Positions 17,252 to 24,895 of a stretch of 64,000 nucleotides of DNA are shown here, piece after piece. This DNA comes from Abditibacteriaceae bacterium. GTDB lineage: Bacteria > Armatimonadota > Abditibacteriia > Abditibacteriales > Abditibacteriaceae. The notes below the pieces were generated by a model, which had not been told where the DNA came from, did no database searches, and saw nothing but the letters and a program-made list of their open reading frames with translations. The DNA is taken from assembly GCA_019239895.1 (NCBI GenBank), contig JAFAZH010000003.1, positions 31,698 to 95,697 of the forward strand, in the 5' to 3' direction. The position numbers and the translations under genes are program-made. Numbering within the stretch: position 1 is the first letter of the stretch; the number at the start of each line of letters is the position of its first letter.

Positions 17252-17464
17252 TTAAGTTGCTTTATCTACCCTGTTTGCGCTTGAGCGGCTATTAAGCTCG
17301 GCTTGAGCTTCCTCTTTATGTTGCTTCCAGTAGCGACGCCCCTTACTCCCTTTGCATGACAGTTCCGTAACATGGCAGGTGTGGATGTGGCGTCGCAGCC
17401 GATCCAGAGGCATGGCCTTTAAATCGAATTTTTGGTAACTCCTGCCTCTTGTGCCTCGCGGCAT
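17252..17464 (-). CDS. integron cassette: small basic protein, unknown
   Basis: 70 residues, very rich in Lys and Arg (GTRGRSYQKFDLKAMPLDRL, GSKGRRYWKQHKEEAQAELN) with two Cys. A nucleic-acid-binding role is possible from the charge but not shown. The stop is 5 bp from attC 6; the ORF fills its cassette. Confidence 0.55.
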   Translation of the reverse strand: MPRGTRGRSYQKFDLKAMPLDRLRRHIHTCHVTELSCKGSKGRRYWKQHKEEAQAELNSRSSANRVDKAT

Positions 17465-17513
17465 GGCGCACCTCTTTAAGAAAGTATGACATTCTTTAAC
17501 ACCGCGCGCAGCG

Positions 17514-17612
17514 GCCCAACACCAAGCTCACCCGCCGCCGAAAGCCCGGAGTGGAGCGAGGCACGAGCGAAACGCAGGACTGTAGGCGGTCGGGTGGAGC
17601 GCCTTGTTCGCA
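17514..17612. repeat. attC site 7
   Basis: Boxes GCCCAAC (17514) and GTTCGCA (17606). The right box is the exact complement of the TGCGAAC box at the start of this same cassette (18193), as expected when both came from one cassette circle. Confidence 0.82.
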
Positions 17613-17628
17613 CGCAGTTGGATACCTT

Positions 17629-18150
17629 CTAGCTCCATTCTTTGTAGTCCAGAAATTCGTCCATCCATTGAGCAAACGAATCAGCCAGCTTCCTAACTGA
17701 AGGCGGATTATCTTCATGGGCATAATACATGATTGGATATTCACCATCCTGCAATCCTCCGCTTACGTCAAAGAGAACTTGGTCTCCGTCAGCCTCCATA
17801 AAGAATTCCGCAAAGCAGAGCATTCCCTGACTCGGTGGGGGCCAGATACCACCTTTGGCTCTGAGCGTTTGGAGTTGGCGCGGGGTCAATTCTTCCAGCT
17901 TCGCAAAGTTGTGGAAGAAAGGGTGTCCTGACGAAAACTGAATTGTGCCACCACGCAGCCAAAAACCACGCGCGCAACGCAGGAGCCGTTTATAAGATTC
18001 AGGAAGTGGTAAGCCAAGGATCTCCTCTAACTTTTGCAATTCTGCCTCCGTCGCGCCGGGTAAAATCGCCTCAACTGGCTTAGCTTTACGGCTTTGAAGT
18101 TGCTGATAGAACTTTGGCCAGTCGTTCTTGAACTGTTTGTGCATATCCAT
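17629..18150 (-). CDS. integron cassette: SMI1/KNR4 family protein
   Basis: 173 residues. ILPGATEAELQKLEEILGLP then LPESYKRLLRCARGFWL is the SMI1/KNR4 opening, and LCFAEFFMEADGDQVLFDVS is its central strand block. Bacterial members commonly serve as immunity proteins against contact-dependent or polymorphic toxins. No toxin lies beside it, so an orphan immunity role is a hypothesis. Bounded by attC 8 and attC 7; stop 16 bp from attC 7. Confidence 0.88.
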   Translation of the reverse strand: MDMHKQFKNDWPKFYQQLQSRKAKPVEAILPGATEAELQKLEEILGLPLPESYKRLLRCARGFWLRGGTIQFSSGHPFFHNFAKLEELTPRQLQTLRAKGGIWPPPSQGMLCFAEFFMEADGDQVLFDVSGGLQDGEYPIMYYAHEDNPPSVRKLADSFAQWMDEFLDYKEWS

Positions 18151-18192
18151 CTCTTGTCAGTTCTACCGCTACCTACCAAGCCGTGCGCTGCG

Positions 18193-18277
18193 TGCGAACG
18201 CCCAACTCAACCGCGCCTGTAGGCGGAGTGAGGCACGAACGGAGCCGGAAGGCGTCGGTTGCAGTGCCTGGTTCTGT
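18193..18277. repeat. attC site 8
   Basis: Boxes TGCGAAC (18193; a GCCCAAC overlaps just after) and GTTCTGT (18271). GTTCTGT is the exact complement of ACAGAAC at 18946, the other boundary of the next cassette. Confidence 0.85.
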
Positions 18278-18292
18278 CGCTTGTCCATGCGT

Positions 18293-18874
18293 TTAGGATG
18301 ACTTCTTGAACACTTCCCGTATGATGTTTTCTACGGTGCGAACCTGAGCAATGCCCACCAACTTGATGTCTCTGGTGCGCAGATCGCCATCGCCATCTTT
18401 ATAGTGTTGCTTAGCGAAAGTCAAATCGCCGCTACCATCGGGCTGCTCGGTGCGTTCAAGATTACCGATGTCACCTTCTCCATAAGACTGCACTTTCCGG
18501 GATTTCCCTGTCTCTATAACCAAAATCCTCTGATTCGTGATTGCGTAAAATGTCCGCAGCCCTTGCTGGTAGGAGAGCAAAGGCGATGCGAGCATAGCAA
18601 GACCGACAATGAGAAATGGGGTCATAAAGAGATAAAAGGCTAATCCACCAAAGCCCCAAATGCCGCCGGGCCATTGACTCGAACTATTGTGACTCATCCA
18701 CCCCATGATGAAGGCAACGGTGAACCATGTCCACCCGACACCGAACAAAAAACCACCAATGGATTTTACCGCCATGCGTGCGGCATTAGGTTGACCAACC
18801 CATAGAATTTGTTCGCCACTTTCTACATCCGGTTGAACAACACTGTGCAATTCGTGATTGAGCAGCATGGTCAA
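18293..18874 (-). CDS. integron cassette: bacterial PH-domain membrane protein
   Basis: 193 residues. Residues about 40-100 hold two membrane spans (GGFLFGVGWTWFTVAFIMGW and LAFYLFMTPFLIVGLAMLAS). These are followed by TFYAITNQRILVIETGKSRK, the strand pattern of bacterial PH-like domains (YxITNxRxxxxxG). The N-terminus SGEQILWVGQPN also fits that family. Function unknown; such proteins sit at the inner membrane. The stop is 16 bp from attC 8. Confidence 0.8.
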   Translation of the reverse strand: MTMLLNHELHSVVQPDVESGEQILWVGQPNAARMAVKSIGGFLFGVGWTWFTVAFIMGWMSHNSSSQWPGGIWGFGGLAFYLFMTPFLIVGLAMLASPLLSYQQGLRTFYAITNQRILVIETGKSRKVQSYGEGDIGNLERTEQPDGSGDLTFAKQHYKDGDGDLRTRDIKLVGIAQVRTVENIIREVFKKSS

Positions 18875-18945
18875 ACCTCTTTGCCGTTCCTGAATCCGTT
18901 TTATTCACTCAGCATTAACGCACATAGCCAAGCCGCGCGCAAGTG

Positions 18946-18963
18946 ACAGAACGCCAAGGTCAG
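18946..18963. repeat. attC site 9, left half (interrupted by the IS)
   Basis: ACAGAACGCCAAGGTCAG is the start of an attC. The match to the sister sites stops at AG 18962-18963, where the IS110-type element begins; it resumes at 20196. Confidence 0.85.
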
Positions 18964-18974
18964 ATTCTATGGTA

Positions 18975-19948
18975 TCATGTCAAGGGCTGAAGCAGGCGTT
19001 GCGGACAAAAATTCGTCTGCTTTTTGAACAGTGACCACGCCACCCGCGCCATCTTGCGTGCCAAGATGACTAACACTTGCACCTGAGATAAGCCCCGGCT
19101 CTTGTAGCGCTGATAGAGTGGCTGCCACAGAGCCGTGCGGGATCAGACATGGCGGCAGTATAGAGCAAGCGGCGTAGCAAGGCGTCACCGCGCTTGCTGA
19201 TTTTCCTTTTGCCACTCTTTTGGCCGGAGTCGTTGGCACCAGGATCTAAACCGCAGTAAGCGACAAAAGCATCGCTGTCTTTGAACGTGCCGCGTTCGAG
19301 TGCCGCCACTAATGCCGTTGCTGTCAAGGGGCCAATGCCCACTACGCCTTGCAACCGTTGCCATGCCTGCTGTTGGGATGGACAGGCTTGAAGCAGAGTA
19401 GCCATCTGCTGCTCGATGGTATCCACCAGGGCATCAATACGCTCGAAGATTGCTTTGGCTTGTGCAGCAAAGCCTGATAAGCCGCTCAAGTACTGGCGAA
19501 TGCGCCCCTTGGCTTGCACCAGCTTAGCCCGCCGCTTCAATAAACCCCACGGCCGTCGCTGCTGAGGCGTATGCGGCACGTAAGGCCGCAACTCCGTGTG
19601 TTCGCGCTCCAAGTAGCGTGCTAAGAGTTGCGCATCCGCCGGATCAGTCTTAGCGCGACCTCCGGTGGCCAGGCGGTAGTGGCGGGCATCCTTGGGGTTG
19701 ACGACATACACCACATGACCTGCGGCATAAGCTAAATCAGCGACCAGTAAGTGGTGCGTGCTGGTGGCTTCCAGGGCGATGCGGCTGTTCGGAGGCACTC
19801 TCTTGAGCCAGGCTTTGAGGGCACAGCGGGTATTCTGAATCTGACAGACCTGACCATCTTGGGCAATGGCCAGCGTTGCTTTGGCCACATCAATACCAAT
19901 GTAAGCCAGGTTAACAACCGCCACCTGGGGCGAGGTCTTGCGAGACAT
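18975..19948 (-). pseudogene. IS110 transposase (DEDD plus serine type), frameshifted near the C-terminus
   Basis: Start ATG 19948 with AGGAGGAGCAAAC before it. The N-terminal DEDD domain shows IGIDVAKATLAIA, IALEATSTHHLLVADLA and GRAKTDPADAQLLARYL. The Transposase_20 domain shows LQGVVGIGPLTATALVAAL and DSGQKSGKRKISKRGDALL with the serine region. After LYTAAMSDPAR (about 19135) the long frame becomes nonsense and stops at 19070; shifting by one base restores LWQPLYQRYKSRGLSQVQVL then VILARKMARVAWSLFKKQT, ending at TGA 18975. One base has been lost, so the enzyme is probably inactive. Confidence 0.85.
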
Positions 19949-20049
19949 AGTTTGCTCCTCCTGAGGGTTAATGGGATGCGCCACGAACGTGAGCTTATAA
20001 CTATAGGCAGTCAAGCTGCGGGATTCCTCATCGACGTGTGGGGCGCACT

Positions 20050-20136
20050 CAGAGGAGCGGGAGAGGACTGAGCTGGTCGGTCACCACCGGTTACCAAATG
20101 GGCCGAAGCCGCGCCGGTCTCTCCGCTCCTCGACTG
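20050..20136 (-). ncRNA. candidate bridge-RNA target-binding loop of the IS110 element
   Basis: In the non-coding end upstream of the transposase, the minus strand can form a stem AGGAGCGGAGAGAC / GTCCTCTCCCGCTCCT. It opens into an internal loop with CGGCGCGGCTT on the 5' side and AGCTCAG on the 3' side, around an inner TTCGG/CCGA stem. CGGCGCGGCT is identical to the attC half on one side of the insertion, and AGCTCAG is complementary to CTGAGCT, the usual attC sequence on the other side. Both overlap the CT core. This is the arrangement described for IS110 bridge RNAs. Folding was done by eye. Confidence 0.5.
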
Positions 20137-20195
20137 ACTTCCATGCTGCGCGAAATCAGCCATTTATTACCATATAAGCCATTTATTACCATATA

Positions 20196-20256
20196 AGCCG
20201 CGCCGCAGGTGAAGTGCAGCGGAGCCGGAGGCGTCGGTTGAAGCGCCTGGTTGAGC
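20196..20256. repeat. attC site 9, right half
   Basis: AGCCGCGCCGCAGGTGAAG ... GTTGAGC at 20250 completes the site begun at 18946. It precedes the stop of the next cassette gene by 12 bp. Confidence 0.88.
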
Positions 20257-20268
20257 CGCTGTTAGGGC

Positions 20269-20505
20269 TTACGGCTTAGACGGCGTTAGCACATCTAACG
20301 CTTCGCGGCATTGACTACATAGCCCCAATTCATCTACAGCCAAGGGCCTAAAGTAGCGACGTAAGTGACGAGCCGCCACCCCAGGATAAATCTGTTCTGG
20401 CATCTCTGGCTTATATCCTTGAATTTGGCAAGCTACACACTGATTAATCCAGTGGCGCAGCTTCGGATACATCGTCAGATAGTCCTGGCCTTCTCTTTGA
20501 TCCAT
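20269..20505 (-). CDS. integron cassette (integrase-proximal): small Cys-rich protein
   Basis: 78 residues from ATG 20505 (the upstream in-frame start at 20574 is less likely). MDQREGQDYLTMYPKLRHWI then NQCVACQIQGYKPEMP and ELGLCSQCREALDVL. Two CxxC pairs suggest one structural zinc site. I recall similar uncharacterised proteins in bacteria but no named family. It is the cassette nearest the integrase remnant, so it may have been the last one acquired. Confidence 0.65.
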   Translation of the reverse strand: MDQREGQDYLTMYPKLRHWINQCVACQIQGYKPEMPEQIYPGVAARHLRRYFRPLAVDELGLCSQCREALDVLTPSKP

Positions 20506-20693
20506 GATGCACTTCTGCTTTTGACTGAGGCTGGAGGACAACTCGCAATAATAAAAGCCCTCAGCGGACAGCATGGGATGGAGAACCGATGCCTACTGAG
20601 TGTAGACCGCTACGTATAACCACCCCATACTGCCGGGTGAAGGCTTTGATCATTACTTCCCTATTATGCCACGCTACCAACTTTTGCGCAGCG

Positions 20694-20700
20694 GCCCAAC
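20694..20700. repeat. attC-type left box at the broken attI/intI junction
   Basis: GCGCAGCGGCCCAAC ends exactly where a different sequence (AATATATTATGCCGC) begins. This is the start of an attC whose remainder, and the attI that should follow, are missing. Confidence 0.6.
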
Positions 20701-20704
20701 AATA

Positions 20705-20836
20705 TATTATGCCGCAAAGCCTCTATTTCGCGGCATTTCTGGACTTACTACCTAAGTATACCGCAATCTACACCCTCTGGGGATACCTTGCAGGACAGGA
20801 CAAGCTGCGGCATAATACGCCTATAGGCGTATTATG
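20705..20836. mobile_element. small element with inverted ends and a 26-bp palindrome
   Basis: TATTATGCCGCA (20705-20716) and its exact complement TGCGGCATAATA (20806-20817) bound 113 bp. The right end overlaps a perfect palindrome, CATAATACGC CTATAG GCGTATTATG, at 20811-20836. It separates the attC box from the integrase remnant. It codes for nothing obvious and may be a non-autonomous element or a recombination site. Confidence 0.5.
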
Positions 20837-20837
20837 T

Positions 20838-21013
20838 CGCTCCGAGGTCGAGGCCGGGCTGCCCAGAGCGGGCAGTTGTCATACGCTGCGCCACTGCTTC
20901 GCTACCCATCTCAAGAGCTACTGGGCCATAAGGATGTTAGCACCACCATGATCTCCACCCATGTCCTTAATAGGCTGGGCCTCTTCATGAAAAGCACTCT
21001 TGATATAGAGTGA
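20838..21013 (+). pseudogene. intI: integron integrase intI, C-terminal remnant
   Basis: The plus strand reads [22 protein letters not shown], with the HxxR box of tyrosine recombinases, up to 20912. In the next frame it reads [20 protein letters not shown] then [13 protein letters not shown], ending TGA 21013. This is the IntI C-terminus with about 10 residues (the LESGYDIRT region) deleted, which shifts the frame. The catalytic Tyr of the usual MIYTHVLNR motif is Ser (TCC). The N-terminal 200 or more residues are absent. Its orientation, divergent from the cassettes, is that of a functional integron. Confidence 0.88.
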
Positions 21014-21058
21014 ATGCTAAATAGTGAGTGCTGGCCCCTGAAGGCTGAGTGCTGAACA

Positions 21059-21748
21059 CTAACCGCCGCGATAGCCATAACAGAAGTAGCCCTGACGCAC
21101 GTCCATCTCGTGGCCGCTGGCGGTGGAACTGTGGCGCAGCAGCAAGCAGAAGGGGACTTGCAGCTCGGTCGCGCTGGCCAGGTTTTCCTGCCAGGCGGTT
21201 AAATCTTCCAGGGCAGCAGCCGTGTCCTGGCCCAGGAATGGCGTCTCGCGCAGGATAGAGAGCAACCCCGACACGGTTTTGAGTCCCCGTGCCGCGTCGT
21301 GCCAGACCACCGTTTCCCCGGCCAGATCATCCGCGAAACCAAAGCTCGACAGCGGCTCCAGACCATTTTGGCGGGCCAGGACATCCAGATAGGTGCAGGC
21401 GCGGGCCACCGCCCCGCCGCGCAGAAAACTATCCCCCCGCACGGTGGGGCTGCCCGCTGGCGGATGACCTTTCTTGAAGTAGGGTAGGATGGCGACGCAG
21501 CGTATGTCATCCAGGGAGCCGACTGTCATCAAGAGCACGATGACCGCCCCTAAAGCCGCGACGGGAGCTAACTCCCATAAGGGCGACGGCCAGTCGTGGA
21601 AGTAGCCATAAGACAGCAGGATGGAACTGCCGCCAAAGATCAGCCAGAGCCGCGCCAGGTAGCGCCGCAGATCACGCACGTAATCCTCATGGCGCGGCGG
21701 ATAGCCCTTGAGCCGTTGGCGCTGTGGCCCCCGTTGGCGGTGCTGCAT
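21059..21748 (-). CDS. hypothetical two-span membrane protein
   Basis: 229 residues from MQHRQRGPQRQRLKGYPP. Two hydrophobic segments, YLARLWLIFGGSSILLSYGY and LAPVAALGAVIVLLMTVGS, are followed by a cytoplasmic domain of 140 residues with YLDVLARQNGLEPLSSFGFA. The tail is aromatic and Gly-rich (YFCYGYRGG). No family recognised. It lies just past the integrase remnant and is not bounded by attC sites, so it is probably chromosomal. Confidence 0.6.
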   Translation of the reverse strand: MQHRQRGPQRQRLKGYPPRHEDYVRDLRRYLARLWLIFGGSSILLSYGYFHDWPSPLWELAPVAALGAVIVLLMTVGSLDDIRCVAILPYFKKGHPPAGSPTVRGDSFLRGGAVARACTYLDVLARQNGLEPLSSFGFADDLAGETVVWHDAARGLKTVSGLLSILRETPFLGQDTAAALEDLTAWQENLASATELQVPFCLLLRHSSTASGHEMDVRQGYFCYGYRGG

Positions 21749-21778
21749 AAGACACATTGTAGCAGGGTTTGCATTGGG

Positions 21779-22072
21779 GTTCAGGATTCGGGGTTTAGGG
21801 TGTGGGCAGAGGCAAGGGCTGATGTAGACGACCGATAGTGTTTGAGGTTAGAGAAGACTGCGGAACCCGGAGCGTTGGGTGCCCATACAGGAGCATATTG
21901 ATGCTGCTGTATGGGCTGAGAGCGACGGGCTAGAGTAATGGTTACTGGAGGCTCTGACTCTAGCCCGTCGCTCACGCTCCGGGTTCCATAATTCCTGGCT
22001 CCTTCAAATGCTTCCCGTCGCCCATGCTGCTTCTCCCAGACCCCGAACCCCACACCCCAAACCCCCACCAAA
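21779..22072. repeat. nested inverted-repeat element
   Basis: Outer arms GGTTCAGGATTCGGGGTTTA / GACCCCGAACCCCACACCCC. Inner arms GGAACCCGGAGCG ... GAGAGCGACGGGCTAGAG / CTCTAGCCCGTCGCTCACGC then TCCGGGTTCC. The inner element recurs at 30170-30245. One repeat appears to have inserted into another. Confidence 0.7.
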
Positions 22073-22136
22073 CTTTCTGCCACCATGCGAACTGGCAAGG
22101 GTCTAAGCTTGCAACAGGCTTGAGGAGTGAGAATTG

Positions 22137-24122
22137 ATGCGTTTACGTGTTGCCGCGGGTTTGCTGTTAGGGTTGTTGGGGCCATGCCGCTTGGCCCTGG
22201 TGCAGGCGCAAGAAATTAAAGTGCCGCTTAAGCCGGAAATGGTGCTCGATGAAGCGGGGCGCGACGAAGGTAATGCACCCGAAGGTGTCGCGCGGCTGGT
22301 GGACGAGCAAGCTTTAGCAGGCGACCCGGCAACGGGCCAAGGTGGCACGCCCGTCACCAGTTGGTTTCCCGGTTGGACAAAATGGTATTATCCCGCCAGT
22401 GGCATTATTGACCTCGGCGCGACTTACCACCTTTCCCGCATCTTCGTCTATGATGGCGCGGGCACTGGTAGCTTTGCTGTCTCGACCGGCGTGCCCTTTG
22501 CCTGGCAGCCGCTTTTTACCGATAGCCCCGCCAACTACCAAAAGTGGAATGAGCATCCGGCGGATGTCACTACCCGCTACCTGCGCGTAACGCTGGGTGA
22601 TCCCGGCACGAAGGTGCCAGAGATTGTGGTCTATGCGCGTGGGTCAGCCCCGGCCAGCCCGGCAGTGACACCCGCCATTGCGCACCCGCGACCTGCCCGC
22701 CCTACCATAGATCAATTCATCGGCACCAATGCTTTTATAGATGACCCGGTGGATAAAATCGCGGTGGGGGGCTGGGTGCGCGAATACCATAGCTGGGATT
22801 GGGATGAAGGCGACCGCCACGATTATGCGGGCTACCCCAATAATCAGAACCGCTGGAACCCCAGTGCCGCTGGCGGTGGCGGCTGGAACTTCGATGATTA
22901 CTATACAAAGCTCAACCAGGCGGGGGTCATGCCCAGCCCCTGCATCCAGGGCAGCACCTTCTGGCTGGCCGGTAAAGATGCCAACAAGCTGCAATGGAAG
23001 CCGGTGCCTGCCGGAGCTGACCCCACCTTGCCTGCCTCCTATGTGGCCCATGCCGATCATTTGTTTCAATATGCGGCTCGCTATGGCCAGGTCGCGGTGC
23101 CGGATGCCCGCTTGAAACTGGCCCCCGGTCAGCCGCGCCGCAGTGGCCTGGGCCTGCTGCATTATTACGAGAATTATAACGAGCAAGATCGCTGGTGGGC
23201 CGGGCCGGAAGCCTGGTTCTCGCCCTATGAGTTCGCCGCCATGAGCAGTGCCGATTACGATGGCGACCGGGGTAAGCTGGGCCAGAACGTGGGCATCAAA
23301 AACGCGGATCCGAATGCCAAACTGGTGATGGGCGGTCTGGCCCGTCTGAGCCTCGATTACATCAGGGCGATGAAACTCTGGTCAGACCACTATCGCGGCG
23401 GCAGCTTTCCCTTTGATGTGATTAACCTGCATCACTATTCTAATAATGGCGGCGAACAGCAACGCGGCAGTGTGGGCATTAGCCCGGAAGCCGATCACCT
23501 GCGCGAAAAGCTGCAACAGTTTGTGACGTATCGTGACCAGAATTTGCCGGGCGTGGAAGTCTGGATGACGGAGTTCGGCTATGATCTTAATCAAGGCTCG
23601 CCCCAGCACGCTCCGGCCATAAAGGGTTATGCGCCCGAAGAAGTGCAGGCGCAGTGGCTGGTGCGCTCCTATCTGGCTCTTGCTGCGGCAGGTGTAGACC
23701 GTGCTGCCATGTATATGCTGCGCGATGTGAATCCGGCAGACCCAACACAGTTTTCCAGCAGCGGCCTGGTCGGGCCAAAAGGCGACTGGACGCCGCGCAC
23801 CTCCTGGTATTATGTTTATACGCTCAAAAACCGTCTCAAGGGCATGAACTTCGTCAACGAGCAAGCTTCCGGCAATCCCAAGGTAACGGTTTATCATTTC
23901 AAAGCGGCGCGGGGGCCGGGCGAAGCCTATGTCCTGTGGTGCCCCACCAGCGACGGCAGCATTGTCACCGATTATGCCTTGCCTGTGGCGTTCCCCCAAG
24001 CCACGCTCGTCAGCTTAACCAAAGGCCAGACCACAGGCGAGGCCGCACCTCTGGCAATTCAAAATGGCCAAGTGACGGTAACAGTCAGCGAGCGACCGAT
24101 TATTGTGGTGAGGGGAACCTAA
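22137..24122 (+). CDS. secreted GH39-like glycoside hydrolase (clan GH-A)
   Basis: 661 residues from ATG 22137, with TGAGGAGTGAG upstream. The signal peptide ends near LALVQAQ. Residues about 25-170 resemble a discoidin or carbohydrate-binding domain (DLGATYHLSRIFVYDGAGTG). The TIM-barrel domain carries the acid/base pair in LLHYYENYNEQDRWW and a nucleophile candidate in VEVWMTEFGYDLN, as in clan GH-A; INLHHYSNNGG is also typical. A C-terminal beta domain follows. It probably degrades plant or microbial polysaccharide outside the cell; the exact family is uncertain. Confidence 0.7.
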   Translation: MRLRVAAGLLLGLLGPCRLALVQAQEIKVPLKPEMVLDEAGRDEGNAPEGVARLVDEQALAGDPATGQGGTPVTSWFPGWTKWYYPASGIIDLGATYHLSRIFVYDGAGTGSFAVSTGVPFAWQPLFTDSPANYQKWNEHPADVTTRYLRVTLGDPGTKVPEIVVYARGSAPASPAVTPAIAHPRPARPTIDQFIGTNAFIDDPVDKIAVGGWVREYHSWDWDEGDRHDYAGYPNNQNRWNPSAAGGGGWNFDDYYTKLNQAGVMPSPCIQGSTFWLAGKDANKLQWKPVPAGADPTLPASYVAHADHLFQYAARYGQVAVPDARLKLAPGQPRRSGLGLLHYYENYNEQDRWWAGPEAWFSPYEFAAMSSADYDGDRGKLGQNVGIKNADPNAKLVMGGLARLSLDYIRAMKLWSDHYRGGSFPFDVINLHHYSNNGGEQQRGSVGISPEADHLREKLQQFVTYRDQNLPGVEVWMTEFGYDLNQGSPQHAPAIKGYAPEEVQAQWLVRSYLALAAAGVDRAAMYMLRDVNPADPTQFSSSGLVGPKGDWTPRTSWYYVYTLKNRLKGMNFVNEQASGNPKVTVYHFKAARGPGEAYVLWCPTSDGSIVTDYALPVAFPQATLVSLTKGQTTGEAAPLAIQNGQVTVTVSERPIIVVRGT

Positions 24123-24270
24123 CCCCCCTCCCCCTTCCCGCAACGGGAAGGGGGAGGGAAGCGAGAGCTTCCTCGTTTGTTGTAAAGATGTGCCTTGAAA
24201 ATCTTGCTTTAGCGATGCCGCCGTCCTAACTCTCCCCCTTCCTGTGTCGGGAAGGGGGCCGGGGGTTAGG
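24121..24270. repeat. inverted-repeat element (CCCCCTTCCCGNNNCGGGAAG family), copy 1
   Basis: CCCCCCTCCCCCTTCCCG and CGGGAAGGGGGCCGGGGGTT arms flank a roughly 80-bp spacer; the left arm itself forms a hairpin. The arms resemble those at 50110-50304. It begins at the hydrolase stop codon. Confidence 0.65.
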
Positions 24271-24597
24271 TCAACCCGCGCGGCTCGTATCTACAATCGG
24301 TGCCAGCCGTTGCAGCAGATCGGTGAGCGATCCGGCATCTTTGGTCAGGATAATCTCGACGTTTTGCGTTAGCCCCAGCGCGAGGGCGAAATCATGGTCA
24401 TAGCCGCCGCCGAGTTCGGCACGGTAGACGCGCACGGAGAACCCGGTGCCGGGTGTGCCCAGGGTCAGGCATGGCTCAGCCTGATACTGATACCGCTCCA
24501 GCCATGTCGCCAGTTTTGATTCCTGCATATCGTCCGGCGCAGCCAGGCCCGCCGAACCCCAGCCTGCGACGGTAAAAGATCGAATTGAGCTTGCCAT
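24271..24597 (-). CDS. hypothetical protein
   Basis: 108 residues, SFTVAGWGSAGLAAPDDMQE then VRVYRAELGGGYDHDFALAL. A soluble alpha/beta protein with no family recognised. The stop abuts the preceding repeat. Confidence 0.5.
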   Translation of the reverse strand: MASSIRSFTVAGWGSAGLAAPDDMQESKLATWLERYQYQAEPCLTLGTPGTGFSVRVYRAELGGGYDHDFALALGLTQNVEIILTKDAGSLTDLLQRLAPIVDTSRAG

Positions 24598-24674
24598 AGA
24601 TGTCTGCCTTCCAGAATTTTCTGTGGTGCAGTATAGCAGAGGTAGGTTTGGCCCTCACCCCGAATCCTGCATTA

Positions 24675-24815
24675 TAAGAAAACCACAGAGGCACAGAGAG
24701 GGAACGAGGATAGAAGATCGAGGATCGAGGCTAGTCACTGCAAGTAGTTAATGCGATTCTCTATTCTCCATCCTCTATTCTCAAACTCCTCTCTGTGTCT
24801 CTGTGGTTTATAATT
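24675..24815. repeat. inverted-repeat element (ACCACAGAGGCACAGAGAG family)
   Basis: AAAACCACAGAGGCACAGAG and CTCTGTGTCTCTGTGGTTTA arms, with a second inner pair of GAGGATAGAAGATCGAGG type. Related to the element at 54313-54396. Confidence 0.65.
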
Positions 24816-24895
24816 TAAATCCATTCGCGGTTGCACTTGTCCCCGCAGATGTTCCATAATGGGTGCAGAAGCGTGGCGGTTTCAGGAGCGATATT

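Larger units (their letters stand above)
18964..20195 (-). mobile_element. IS110-family insertion sequence inside attC 9
   Basis: 1232 bp from ATTCTATGG to CCATATA (plus strand), flanked on both sides by AG (CT on the transposase strand), the 2-bp core left by IS110-type recombination. Removing the element rejoins AACGCCAAGGTC-AG-CCGCGCCGC, a normal attC arm. The element has about 10 bp after its gene and about 250 bp of non-coding sequence before it, the layout of the IS110 group in which the long end encodes a bridge RNA. The last 17 bp CCATTTATTACCATATA plus AG are repeated in tandem at 20160-20178 and 20179-20197. Confidence 0.85.

Noticed and set aside
14340..18277. Regularly spaced repeats as a CRISPR array
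   Set aside because: The repeats are 55-99 bp imperfect palindromes separated by genes of 0.2-0.7 kb, with no cas genes; they fit attC instead.
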